64,000 nucleotides of DNA, from positions 1,905,501 to 1,969,500 of the forward strand of contig SEMN01000010.1 of NCBI GenBank assembly GCA_005408345.1, read 5' to 3'. This DNA is from Macquaria australasica (Eukaryota > Chordata > Actinopteri > Centrarchiformes > Percichthyidae). The position numbers were made by a program, and so were the translations under genes. The notes under the pieces are model-generated. The model was not told where the DNA came from, ran no database searches, and worked only from the letters and a program-made list of their open reading frames with translations. Of this stretch, positions 1 through 13,781 are shown one piece after another (position 1 is the stretch's first letter; the number at the start of each line of letters is the position of its first letter).

Positions 1-93
1 ACCCTTGCACAGAGGCTGGGAGATTCCAGCTAGGCGGGGAGAAGTGACACACGGGGCAGCAATCAACGCCAGGCCAATCCTTAATCCCCTCAC

Positions 94-186
94 CATGTCA
101 AAGTGTCTCTCACAATAAGCACGACCACCTCGCTCATAAAATGGGTGGCCCTGAAATGGGCGCTCACACACAGTGCACACGTGATG
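94..186 (-). CDS. lims1: LIMS1 exon 7, divergent second half of LIM4
   Basis: Thirty-one codons between a pyrimidine-rich acceptor ending CATGTAG and a GTGAGG donor at 93. The exon reads HHVCTVCERPFQGHPFYERG, then GRAYCERHFDM. Length, phase and zinc ligands (H, C, CxxC, C, H) fit the canonical LIM4 exon. The residues differ at roughly two fifths of positions from the human exon I remember, whereas the flanking exons are nearly unchanged. It may be an alternative version of the exon, with the canonical one outside the window. Confidence 0.8.
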
Positions 187-3100
187 CTACATGTGGAGGA
201 GGGAAGATGGGAAAATGGCCATAAAATGTGAAAAAACAGAAGAACAGATGAAGATAGGTGGTGGAGTGACGCCAGAGAGGAAATAAGAAAGACAGACAGA
301 TGACGAAGGAATGATGTACACAGCTCGGAGATGGAGCGCACTGAACATTACTGTGGAGATAAAGCTGGAAAAACTATGAGTCACACATATGGCACATATT
401 AAAGTGAACTCATTGGAATGAAATGAATAAATAAAAGAGAAGAGAGAACAAAACAGGCTAGAGACAAAAGCTACTTTCAGTCTCTCAAACCTGTACAACT
501 TCAAGTAAATTGCATTTCAGCAGGAAATCCATTAAAGAATCATTGTAAATGTTGTGAACCTCGGAGAGTTCTGTTCTCTTTCCGTTTACAGAGAGTAAAA
601 ATAATTTTAAACAGAACATAGACACTGTATCATTTCAAATTTAACTGCATCTGGAGCCAATCAGGCAGACAATACCAAACAAAAGAACACATTTCATCTT
701 CTTGAATGTGACATTTAAGCAGTGTCTCCTAAGCTTCAAGTAACTGAGTTGTACAGTTTAAGATCACACCTCCACATGCCACTGCTTGCCCATGGCATTA
801 ACCACACGGCCCTCGATGGGTCTCCTACAGGCGCCGCAGATGGGGACACCCATCTTGTCGTGGCATGGCAGACAGTAGAGCTCCCCCTTCAGCTCCCTGG
901 CATCAGCTGTCAGCTCCTTACTGCAGAGAAAGAGGTAAATACAACTAGATCAGCTCTGACCTTAGACTCAGGTAACACAAAATAGTGCAAATGCAAGACA
1001 TGTAAACACATAGTAACCCACTTAAACACATTCTACGGTTATTGACAACAAGTTTTTTGGGTTTTTTTTTTACAAAAAATGTAGAAAATGCTGATTTATA
1101 GGGAAGTTGAATCTACATATTATGCACAAAGAAGAAATAACCAGATCTGGTGAAAAAAACACAGAATACAGGGGGGTGGGTGGGGGTGGTGAGGTTGTAA
1201 TTACAATGCAATTAAAGACTTATTCATATAAGATGTCACGAGATACTTTGACTGGGTCAGATTACAGCATGGGCATGACAAATACCTTGTCTGCGTACAT
1301 ACAATTACAATGACATAGTTTGTCCAGCAGAGAGCAGTCTTTGGTCCATTATTTTGTGGCAGATTGAAAGTGTTGCATGTATTACAAGTGTATAGTCTGC
1401 AGAGACTATGCACTTGTAACCTATTTCGTTGGATCTCTGGGAAGTTCCCATGATAAGAAGATTTTATCAGTGAATGAGAGGTGCAACAAATATTTATGTT
1501 ATGATAATCATGGATGATCTGTTTCATCTCAATATATTCAAGCCACTGGACCCCAGCATCAAGGTGTGCACGGTACATGGAATTAAAAAGACCTCTATCT
1601 GGAAGTCTGAAGCGTTATCAGGATTATTCACAACCTGACGCAGCTTGTACCCACCATCTACTGTAACATCTGGTCCTCCCACTGACTTCATGCTCTGAAT
1701 GATTTGTGAGGCTGACACAGCCGGCCAGGTTTGTGTGCGTGCATGTTTACCCGCAGTTGTTACAGTTGAAGTGGTCGGGGTGGTAGGGGTCATTCTTGAA
1801 CAGCAGAGGCTGCTCCTCAATAATGGCGTGACACTTCTGACAGATGTACTTGCCGAGGCCCCGAGCTTTCTCCCTGTTGTGACATGGACGACACAGGTGC
1901 CTGATGGGAGAGAGAAGAAAATGACAAAAAACAAACAGACAGACAGAGAGATACTTGATTAGATGCTTCACTGATCTCCTTAGATAGATCAGCAAAGTAT
2001 ATGATGTGATCCAGGGTCAGCCAACTAATCTATCTCCCCTAGCATGTTCTTCAAGGAATACTTCCACTTGCACAGCCTTATCACTGAAACAAGCAGCACC
2101 GTTAATTACCAACCTCCAGAAACCTCATCTGCAGCAAGTCCTGTTCTAAGATTTCTGTATTTCCTCATCAAAAGTTAAAGGAAGGGTTCACCTTTTCCAA
2201 GTCTGTCTTAACGCAAAACTCACATGCCCATATCAAAATTGAAAGAGTTATTGGTCATTGTATCAGAATCAGAATCAGAATCAGGATTTTGCAGAGTAGG
2301 TTTTCACATACGAGGAATTTGCTTTGGTACTTTGGTGCATAATAATAAACAAAGTAAGAGAAAATAACAAAATGAGTACTGCAAAGTCAAGAAACATAGA
2401 TTTTAATTAGAAAAATTGGCAACAGAAATATGAAATAATATTCTAAAAAGTATGTACAATATATAATATGTATTCCTCCTGTCCATACTAGCCCTGAAGA
2501 GATCCTTTTTCAAAGCGATTTCAATGTAAGTCATGGGGAACAAAATCTACAGTCCTGGTTTTGTGTCAAAATGACTTCTAAAGTCCAGCTGAAGCTAATA
2601 TGAGGCTGCAGCAGTCTGCGTTAGACAAAACAAACAGGGATCTTCCAAAGTTTCAGTCTTTTAGTACAAAATTCCCTCTTTGTGTTCCTTCTGCTGCAGC
2701 TCAGCAAAGACACAGTCTGAAAAAACACAAAGAGGGAATTTGGTGCTAAAAACACTGTAACGTGGGAAGATACCTACTTCATTTGTGGGATGATACCTAC
2801 TTCATTTGTCTAGCAAATGGCTGAAGCCTCATTTTGACTTCAGAAGTCATTTCAAGTCATCTGTGAATTTTGTCCCCAATTACTTATGACCAGGATGACC
2901 AATTACAGCAACCGCATAAGAAACTTTACTTTAAAAAACTTAAACTTAACACAGTTTTTCCTGACCAGTTTGCTCAGTATCAGCAAATATAAAACAGCAA
3001 GCGACATTATACTTCTCTCTTAATGCTGGCTTTCACCTCAGCTGACACTTTTCATCTGATAATTAGGAGGTCGAGGGAGGAGAAGGTCTTGAGAATGATT

Positions 3101-6100
3101 GACATCAGTGTATAGAAGTTGTAGAAACATCAGACAAAACAGCATCATAGAAAACATTATCCTGCCTTGCAGTAGACATAAACTGATATGATTAAACAAC
3201 CATCACCAGTGAAATGATGGTGACTGCTTGTAGAGGAACTGACCTTCCAGCATTCTTAACAAATCCAACATCAGCGAGCACCGCCTGGCAGATATCACAG
3301 CAGAAACAATCCGGATGCCAACTGTTGTTCATGGCCTTGATCACGCGGCCAATGATGAACTCACCTTGGAGAAGAACAGAAGATTATGGAGCAGTTACAT
3401 AGATATTATTTACTGTTTAAAGTTCACAATCTCTGAGCTTCATCTCCATATGAGCGTGAGCAGGCAGGGTCAGGTGAAGCAAACGGATGGATGGTGTTTA
3501 TTCTGTTACTGCAGTTCCTGTACTTACCACACTGGTGGCAGCAGGGAGCGAACAGCATCTGGAAGTCATGTTCACAGTATTTCCTGCCTTCAAACTGTCA
3601 ACAGAAGGTAAACAGTTTGCACACAGTTAATTAAAGCACACAGCTGTACATTCACACAATACAATAACATTAATAAACAGTATAATCCTAAAAAAAAAAC
3701 ATCTCCCTCAACCACTATATACACAAATATATTCAGTTTTGTTATTTGTGCCTTTGTTACCCAGCAGAGACACACATATCACTCTGTGTTGTTGGAGCTC
3801 TGTTATTTTATGAATGAAAGTGGAGGCACTTGGCTAGGCTAAATCTGTTATATTTGACGAATCAAATTAGCACAGAAAACAGTTGAGGAACAGGCTGGAA
3901 AGAGTAGTTGATACAGTTTAATGAAATATTACACAGCTGATGTACTAGAAGAGGAGGAGAAATTAAGTAAAGGCAGGGGAAAGTAAAGGGAGAAAGATCA
4001 GGAAAGATTTTAATGAGCCCTCCAGGCTGTGTTGAAACCCAAATTTGCCCGAAACTGTAAAATTGTGATTTGTTTTTTTGAGTTGTTCTTAGAGACCTGC
4101 TTTTTGAAATACAGTGATTACTCGGCATAGAGCGTATTTTGGAGTAGCAAGCTCAAATCAATCAAAAGAGTAAAAACTTGGTATTATTTGTTATCTTTTT
4201 TTCTGTGTGAATGTGCAGCACAAAATGCAGATGTGGGGTTAAATATCTAAATCACATGTCCCAAGTCACAAGTCCCCATGTGATACTAGTCTGTGCAAGC
4301 ACGGTTACATACTGTACTGTATAAAATCTGTGGTGCTATGGCTATCAGGGCACCATAGCTTCACATTAGCTGTACAAAAGCATTATCAGGCTACTACAGC
4401 TCAACACAGAGAAAAGGGTTATAGTCAGTTGACTGTTGTTTATTTGTGGCAGCAGGTTGAATTATTTACAGTGACTCAAAGGTTAAACTAATGCCCTTGG
4501 CTTTGAGGTTCATATTGATCGGAGCAATAGAGACACCTTCTCTTTGATAAAATGACAAAACAGAGGAGCATCAGCTTCTCTGGGGCCTGCCGGAGAGACA
4601 TCTGGCCTTGAGTCAAGGCTGGTAAGCAAACAGCTTACTGGAAGTGGGCTTCTAATAATTCAATGCTGCATTAAGGTTTTGCTCGCCCCTCTTTATTTAC
4701 CTCAGCAGGACCATGTGTTTAGATTCTCTGTCTGAGGAATGTGCACTAACAACAGCCTTGCACTAAACAGTGATCTAACTGTCTGTAAAGAGAAAGCCCA
4801 TTCACTGACCCATCATGGCCACTTGAAATGTATTTTTTAAGCTGAAAAGACAAGCGTAACCATGGTGACATTTAACTTTTCAGAGCAACTTCTGTGTTCA
4901 GGCATTAGCTCCAAGCATCTCCTGAACCTAGTGACCTGTCCATACGGGCTGTAATGTTAACTGTGAATTTAACTTAACTGCAGGGCCTGCAGCAAGTGTT
5001 TTTTAGGCATGTCTAGACCAATCAGAGTAATCTTTCATTGAATCATATTGGCTATAAAAAGTCCAATCCCTTTGCAACGCCCATGTTTATTGTAATCCAT
5101 TGCCCTCCAGGTGTGTTCAAACCTGTCACTTACTGCATCATGCACCTTTTATTGGACAATGACACAGTGAAAAGACAATGGTAAAGACTAAGTGTTACCT
5201 CATAGAAGAGTCCCTCTGGGAACTGTTGGAAACACTGGGCGCACACAAAGCACTGCTCGTGGTAAAGTTCCCCGTTACTGTTCACTATCTTCTCCGCCGG
5301 GGCGAAACCACTCTTGCAGCGCTCACACATGGCATTGGCCAGAGCATTGGCCATGTTGCTGAGAAGAAAAAAGATCATAATCAGGATCACAGTACACTTA
5401 CATCATTGTAAGTACTCATAGGCATTAGAAATAATTCATATAATAAGCGATATTTACAGAGCACAATGAGTCATACTGCAACCAATACAACAGAGCACGT
5501 AATGGCTCCAGAGGGTCATCACCACAGCCCAAAAGATTATCGGCTGCCCTCTCCCTTCCCTGGAAGATCTGTACAGTTCCCGCTGTCTCAGGAAAGCACA
5601 AGATATTCTCATGGACCCAGGACATCTGATCTTTGAACTGCTGCCCTCAGGCAGACGTTTCAGGTCATTGAAAGCACGGACTAAGAGGCTGAAGAACAGT
5701 TTTTATGCCAGAGCCATAACTACACTTAACAAAATTTGAACTTTTTTTTTTGTAAATAATTCACGGTGCAATATTAAGGGATTGTGCAATACCTGCGGAA
5801 TGTTAATGTTTTTGTGTGTGGTATGTGTTTTATTTATTTATTGCTTATTTAGTATTGTTTTTACTTATTTATTATTGTTTAGCACCTTAAAGATTGCATT
5901 TTAATTTCGTTATACCTGTACAATGACAATAAAGACATTTTATATTCTATATTTACTGTACACAGGTTTTCCAGTAGAATTCTATTTGACTGATGATTTA
6001 TATATTCACTGAGTCATAGTACAGTATATTTGACTCTAATTTTCTTGATTCATGGTACTGGTATCAAATGTTTTAAATTATTACATTTCTGCAGCTTTTT

Positions 6101-9100
6101 TTCAACTTGTAAAACCTGGGTTCAACCTGAAATCATTATCATATCAGTCTGATTATTTTAATGCAGCATCAATTTATTTTATGATTTGAATGTTTGTTAA
6201 TAAGAATGTATTCTAGTATATTGTAGTTCTCTAATCTACTATGTTTTATATCTTATATGTACAGTATATATCTTGATATCATTCAACTTAATTAAAAACA
6301 CACTATCTGTTTTTAATTTCTTCATACATTGGTAATTTGTTTCTGTAAGTCATATTTCTTTCGGAATATCAGTGAACTAGAGACAAACAGATAATGGAAA
6401 CTACTAGGCAAGGCATTAACCTGAGTCATGTCAGGACACACCTAACACCAATATCTATCACGTTTCTCCTGTCATGAAAACAGCTGGAGGATGTACAGAG
6501 CAAGGAGAGGAGAGAGGAGAGTGGGGAAAATGTGATGTAAGAGGATATCAGCCCATGCATGCAAACACACACACACAATATCTTGGTTCTAGGTTTATCT
6601 TGGCTCTGCTTATCAGGGTGTGGGGATCAATGAGGTGGGAAACCTACATGTTGTCTTTTGAGAGACAAGCTGAAGTTACCGTTTATCCATCTGTACTGTT
6701 TCAGCAGTCTATCTGAAGAACAAACCTAGTGAAGGCGTAGAGTTAGTAGGCAAAAAGTTTACAAAAGCATGCACATCCAAAAGCGATGAATACTAGGTGC
6801 TGGACAGAAGTACTTGTGAAATACGTAAAGTCAGCACACTAGATAATGCTCCCATGAACATTTATTAGTAGGCCTATACCACCATGTGACGTTTCGGGCT
6901 GTTTTTCACGTAGAGTTAGTATGACATATGGAGCCAATCCTGCCCTTTCATTAAACAATCTGAATTGTTTTACTGCCTCTCTGCAAATCATGACTGTAAT
7001 ACATCAACGGGGCAAGGCCTCAGGCTAATTATTTTTTCCATTTAACACGCTGGTGCCAGAACCTGCAGCACAAATGTGGTCACACCCAAAAACCTGCCGC
7101 AGTGCTTCAAAATAGGGTATTTATTTATGCTCTTTTTTCCTGCTCACCAGCACATAGAGGTTAAAAAAAACCGTTAAATTCACTTATGTTAGAGGTTTTG
7201 GACTTTGAGAGAAGGCAAGTCACGCTATCATTTAAAACACTGCTTACAGTTGGCTAACTGGTCCAGTATGTATCTGCCTGAAGTAATTCTACTACGGATG
7301 TTTTTAAGACTTTAATATTGTAGGGCAAACTGAGCACAAGAGTCTGACTTCTTCTCCTATTTAGGGATGGATGTGGTAGGGTAATATCTGTACCAGCGGA
7401 CAATTCTCTATCATCTCATGGTATATTTCGTCATATCACCCAACCCTACTTCTATTACAGATTTATGCATAGGCTGAACCCTGACCTAAATCCATCATGA
7501 TGACAATAACAACACTACTTAATACCTGAAACTAACATGTTGAACATGTTGCAGACAGAGACGTTAAAAGAGAAAAAGAAAAGGAAGAGAGAATGGTGGA
7601 CCCATCCCGGCTTCTCTGCTTTGTTTGAAAGGTCAGAATACCAAAGTGTGTCCAGGCAACACACACACACACACACACACAACACAAGACCATGGTAGAT
7701 TTTTATGGAGTGATGCCATCTGTTCATATTAACTTAGTTAGATCAACTTGGGAAATAACATGAATTCCAAAAACTCCCAGACACACTGCTCATCACATCT
7801 CTCTTTCTTTGGGGGGCTTTGCTCATCAAATTAACAATGCACATCTCAGTTCTACCAAATAAGAATCTCCACTACAAAAAAAGGGTAACTGGCATACCCT
7901 CTTTTAGTGCACTGACTACATTGAAACAAGATGGAGGAATAAGCACAGCTTCCATCTGGGTCCACTCCTCACTTATCAAATACATATTGTTCTATACACC
8001 CTGTCTGGCCTGATATCACACACACTGACAGCCCTGCCCTGTCCAAAGGATTTGTGGGAGGAAGTGATACATCCAATAGGCATTTCCACTCTCCTATCTG
8101 CCTCTAGCACCCTGCGTGAATAAAAAACGAGCCTATAAGCAGTTGTAAGACTAAAGCGAAATAGGCTTTCTTCCTTAAACTCAATGCAATGGCCAATTCT
8201 CACAGTCCTTATTGCTGTAACACCCACTCTGAGAGAGGACTTAGAAGAAAACAGTGTAGACAGACCAGTTAGTCTGAGGGAGTCGTTAGTGTTGCAGGAA
8301 GGACATGATCCCTCACCAGCTTCCCACCAACTGCCAGTTGTGTTCTATATAGTCAAACCAAAGGTAATGCTACCAAGCACTGACCCTGGATCAGGCAGTG
8401 GCTGACTTAGTACAAATTTGTACCTTAAACTTGTCACAGAACTACATCTGTGAAAAATATACTCCTATACCTTTACTTTTGAGTGTTTGTGTGATATCTA
8501 CCACACAGACTTTTTCAGTCTGACAAAAGTAGGTTGGGAGCAGGTTTCTTAAAAGAATCCCCATATGACTCTCCTTCCACCTTGTTAACCCCACCATGCT
8601 TGCCTGTGACTATAAATGGAGGCTGGCTGTCAGCAAAGGGAAAGGATGCAGACTATCAATTCTGTTATGAATACCTTCTGTTCCTCCACCCACCCTCCTC
8701 TGGGTTCCACTTCGTCTTCAGTTTCCTTTCTTTTGCATCTCCTCTACTTTCTCCTCTGTTCTCTCAGTGTGCTGTATACATCTGCAGATGCCAACTATAC
8801 AGGCAGTGAAATAATCCATCAATAAGCAATAACAATGAATTTCTGTACACATTTTTAATTAGTTTCAACTATTATGCCAATAATATTATGGAAAACTGAG
8901 ACATTGCTGACAGCTGTCTGAATAGTCAAAGCTCAGTCAATGTCTTTTCTGAACACAGACAAGTCTAAAGTTCGTAGTGCACTCAGCACTGCCTTCTCCA
9001 GTTCTTGATCAGCAATTTTAGGCATGAAAAAGTAATTACAGATTCCAACACTTGTACATTGTGGTTTCTTCAACTCAGAAGTTAAAGCCCCAGTTTGTGT

Positions 9101-10790
9101 TTGTGTAGCAATGTAATCAAAGCATATTGATGGACAGGGACCAGGTTATACATCTGAATATAACATAGGGGTTTAAATGTCTCCATGACCGACAGGAGTC
9201 TCAGTTTATCATCTCATCTTACAGTCAACCCAATGGTGGCTGCTGCTTGCTTGTCCCACCTGAGCTCTAATACCTTCACCCAAATTTGGATTTTTTTTTG
9301 TCACTCCAGGCTTCAAAATGTCCCTTCACAAACCTGTAGGTGACCCCATGTCCATGTTTTCCTCCAGCCTATGATGAGGCCAGATCAGTCAGAAATACAG
9401 TATGTACTGTATATTTAGCCTTCCTGTACCTCATGCACACATACTTGGAATGCCAGATGACATATTCTACTTTGCATAACAACTCTGGCACAAAAATAGC
9501 CCTTCTTGTGTGCTCCCTCCTGTAGCGCTCGGAGCTATCCCTGCGCAAATATGGCACTTAAGACAGCTTAAGCAAATCAAACTGGCTGGTAAACCCAGCT
9601 ACTAGAATATCAGAATTCTTCACATTCTGTAACACCACAGTAAGCTCAGAGTATACAGGCTAATACCATGTCAGTGTAGGAGCAGACCAGATTCCTTAAC
9701 ACACACATCCACTCCCTCGCACCATTTCTCCTGCACTGTCATCAGTTCCAACGTTATTACTCTTAATCTGTGATGGTAATTCAGTGATGTGGCAAATCAT
9801 CCACCAATCACAACAACAAGCCAGGGAATCAAACCACAACTCCTGTCCCGGTCTGCGCTCCGTGACACTCGCTCAGGGATACTACAGTTAGGCTTTAATG
9901 AGTATGGGTTCTTGTAGGATGATGATGATCATTGAAAGTGAAGGTGTGTCCCTGACAATGAAATAGCCTCTGACACAAAACTTAAACCATCAATAGTTTT
10001 TGGTGGGTCAGCAGCTCCTTTGAAGAGGATGAGGTTTTACAGGCTGCTGAGTAAAATCTTTTCACACCACACTAGTAGGATTTCTCTGATGAAGCATCTC
10101 ATACATATAGGTAATAATAATACAGCAAATTCACTAGGTTTGGTTTAAGGACCAAATTCCAACAATCAGATTTGTCTTATTTTAAAGATAAGTATTGTCA
10201 TCTGGGAAAACAGTTCTTGTGGTCAACAACTAACTACAGTGCGTTAACCCGTCTTCTCAACTGTGTACTTACAAGCGAGCATAAAAATCACAAAATTCCT
10301 TATAGACTTTGACATCGCTCTTCCGTCTCTGGGACTTGGACACCGGGACCTCAGCCTCTCCCCCGTCACAACCCTGAAGCCTCTGGTGGTAACCGTTCAT
10401 TTCCCCATGAGGAACATGGTCCAGGGCTTCTCCATCCTCAGGTATTGACGCCGGCAGGGCACGGCCATTCATCTCCATACTCATCTATAACAGTCCGAAT
10501 GAACTGCTAAAGTCCACCTGACCACCTTTATTAAAGTCACTGCCGTCAAAAACTAAAAACTCTCCAACTGAAATCCTCTCTGCTCGTTCAGTGTAAGTTT
10601 CCAGTAATGGGAATGGCAATCCAGTAAGCAGTGGGAGCTGTAATCCACATCGCAAGAAGGAGACCGAAACACTGATCAGACTGCGCTGGGAGTACTCTCC
10701 CTCTCTCTCACTTACACACACAGACACACTCCCTCTTTCTCTCATTCCGTCAACCCTTTCTTTTTTTTTTCTCTCTCTCTCTCTCTCACA

Positions 10791-10836
<46 letters not shown>

Positions 10837-12106
10837 CTCAGTCTCCCCTCCTGTCACACTCGCAGTCTATTCTTGGGCAGGTTACTGAAATTAAAGAGCC
10901 CACCCTGACGCCTGTCCAGACAGAGGTCACTGTGCCATCACACACACACACATCACTCTCGCACACGCACACACACACCATAGCTGTATTTTTAAAAATG
11001 TTTTGCATCCCTAATAGTCTAGGCTAATATCCACCCATGCTATCAATCTGCCTGTGTTTATGTGTGTGTGTGTGTGTGTGTTAAACAGCTGGAACTCTCA
11101 GCTTTCTGGGAGATATAACAACGTGGCTCCAACTCAGTATTGCGCAAAGTGAAGTGGGAATGTCGCACAGGAAGAAGACGAGCTGACGTAGTGAGATACC
11201 AATATGACAGGAACAGAACAGATAACACATTACTGTTTATTTCAGTCACTTTATAAACAGCAGTATGTTTAGACAAACATACAGGGGCTTAAACTGGAGC
11301 CAGATATTGTCTGATCAGTGTCACACCTCCTGATATGAGGGATGCAATGCAGTTGGTTGAATGACATATTTATAGCGTAACAGATCCATGCTACACTGGT
11401 TGGGATCTGAATCTGAAGTGATTTAATGCAGAGTTTTTAGACTACTGATTTCAATTGCATGCATGCTCCCCTTGGTTCACCTAGCATAATGTCTCTCCTT
11501 TTGCTACTCAAGGGTCTTCCATGTGCTTACATTACATGGTATATAACAAGGGCCACATTTGGCTTTGATCGCCACAGTGTGCACATGCTGGCTAGCTGGA
11601 GTCTTTGCAGACTTTCACATTCATCTTCCCCATTTCCATATCTAACCCTCCATACTGGTAAACCATGTCATGTGGTTGTTTATTGACTACTTATTTTTCC
11701 CTGACAGGATTAAAAGGCAGGACATAATGGAAACATGGCATGTGGGAGTCAACAGAACGGCTTGAATGTCAGTTTAAAACATCTATCTGAAGCTATCTAG
11801 AGCTACAGTTACAAAATGTTAATCGTCCTTAGAAATCACATATTGGTGTAAGCCTATAGGCATTCCTTTAAACCCATGAATCTGTGTCTCTGGTAAATGA
11901 TAGCTCTTCATGTGGTTAAACTCAACTGGCATCTCAAATTAATGACCACTTCCCAAACCATCAAAACAACATAAAGTCTGATCTGGAAATACACTCCAGT
12001 GAGACAAACATGTTTGATGCTCCGTTGAAGAACAGCTCCTGTGTTCATCCTGCAAAACTAAGCGATGTACAATGATGCATAAAGAGTCAAAATCACAATG
12101 TTCTAG

Positions 12107-12162
<56 letters not shown>

Positions 12163-13732
12163 AGCTGAAATATGTCTCTGAGTCCTTCAGTGTAACAGTC
12201 TTCTACAAATAGACACCCAGTGGAGCCTCAATTCCAAACTAGGTGCTGGCAGCTGCTGTTTTGTGTCTGTGCGTGTGTGTGTGTGGGTGTGTGTGTGTGT
12301 GTGAGTTTGTATACATGCTAGGGGCCAACTCTACCTCCTCTGAAAGGGGCTGCCAAACTGCATAAAACATCTGAAGTACTTTATTCACATATTTTTTCAT
12401 TTAAATCCAGCTTTTATGAATTTGGGGAGTGATTTGATTTGTTTCTAAACTGTATCATCTTTGCTAAATGCATCATATTATTATGTTTTAATTGTTTCAA
12501 GACTGTGCTCTAAACACAAGCCGTGGTGTATTGTTGTAAAGTGTATTCAGTACAGCGTGACACCCTCACTTTTACACCCTATTTAAACTATTCAGTCTTT
12601 ATCAAGGGTTTATCAAGGGACATAATGAGCCAAACATTTCACCCGGCACCGTCTAAAGCTTCAAGAGCCTTTCCAAAACAGAACAATGAGTGCAAGAAAG
12701 TCACCTGTCCTTAGCTGGGGCTCTGTTGGGAATTTCATCCACTGGGAACCAGTGTTGAGTGATTGGGGTACAATGGACAGAGGGTGGATGCTTAACAGGA
12801 AACACGTGTAATCTTTCCTCCTGATTACAGACATTGCCATGTTGCAGAGTGTTCCACCCTAAAGTGGGAGCTCGAGAACTATTCAGCTCTCTGATGTTCA
12901 GATTAACATAACATTGTGCATTGTTCATATTTGATTTAGGCTAAATCAAACGTCAGTATTGAGCATTATTAAGCATTTAAATGTATATACATTTTAGACA
13001 AAATAGAATTAGAATACAAATTTAGAGTCAAAATAATGAGGTTGAGGCTAAAAATGGCACTGCAACATGTTGTTATTTATGACCAACTTCCAACTACCAC
13101 TACTGACAAGTGATTAGACCACAGTTTTCAACAGGGATAGAACAAAATAGTCCAGCAAAGCCTTGCCTTTCTGTCTCACTGACATACAAACAAATAGCAA
13201 AGACACAATAATAAATTAAAGTTACACAGCATGGAAAGTTCCTTCCAATGAAATAGACAAGAAGACAAAACATGGCGCTCTTGCATCTGCATCAACAGTT
13301 TCCAGTTTGGACACCACAGTGCCAACAAACCAACCATGGTGGAATATCACTTTCAGTAATAAGATAATAATAAATAGTAATATATAAAACTAAAATAATA
13401 TTAAAAAAACAATGGATTGAATCCAGGAGAGGATTTTTGTCTTTTGGTATTATTACCATTTAGAATAGTGACTTGTTCATACTTGGTCATTACTCAAACA
13501 TGACTGTGTTCAGTCAGATGACGGATTGGACCAATACTGAGCTGAAGGCAGAGTCAGATTTTGTCTTGGACATACTTATGGTAATCTTTACTGTAGCTCT
13601 GGCTTGTAGAAGTACTGCATATAGGCTTGTGACACTATTTTGTCTACTGGTGGTAGTTCAATATTACAATTCTAACAGTCAGAGAAAGGAATAATCAGAT
13701 ATTTTAGTAAAAACAGCCAAAGTTGTCAATGC

Positions 13733-13781
<49 letters not shown>

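Larger units (their letters stand above)
187..3243 (-). other. LIMS1 introns 4 to 6 between exons 4 and 7
   Basis: Apart from exons 5 and 6, the only content recognised is a LINE/SINE-tail-like remnant (2261-2345) and a fold-back repeat (about 2516-2895). The remainder is AT-rich intron with nothing I can name. Confidence 0.6.
5359..10272 (-). other. LIMS1 intron between exon 1c and exon 2
   Basis: Holds a CR1/L2-type LINE fragment (about 5480-5955) and a CA run at 7659-7681. Otherwise AT-rich unique-looking sequence; short ORFs here show no family signature. Confidence 0.6.

Noticed and set aside
10485..10829. 114-codon minus-strand open frame upstream of LIMS1 exon 1c
   Set aside because: It starts in a CA repeat, is in another frame and shows no homology; probably 5' UTR or promoter.
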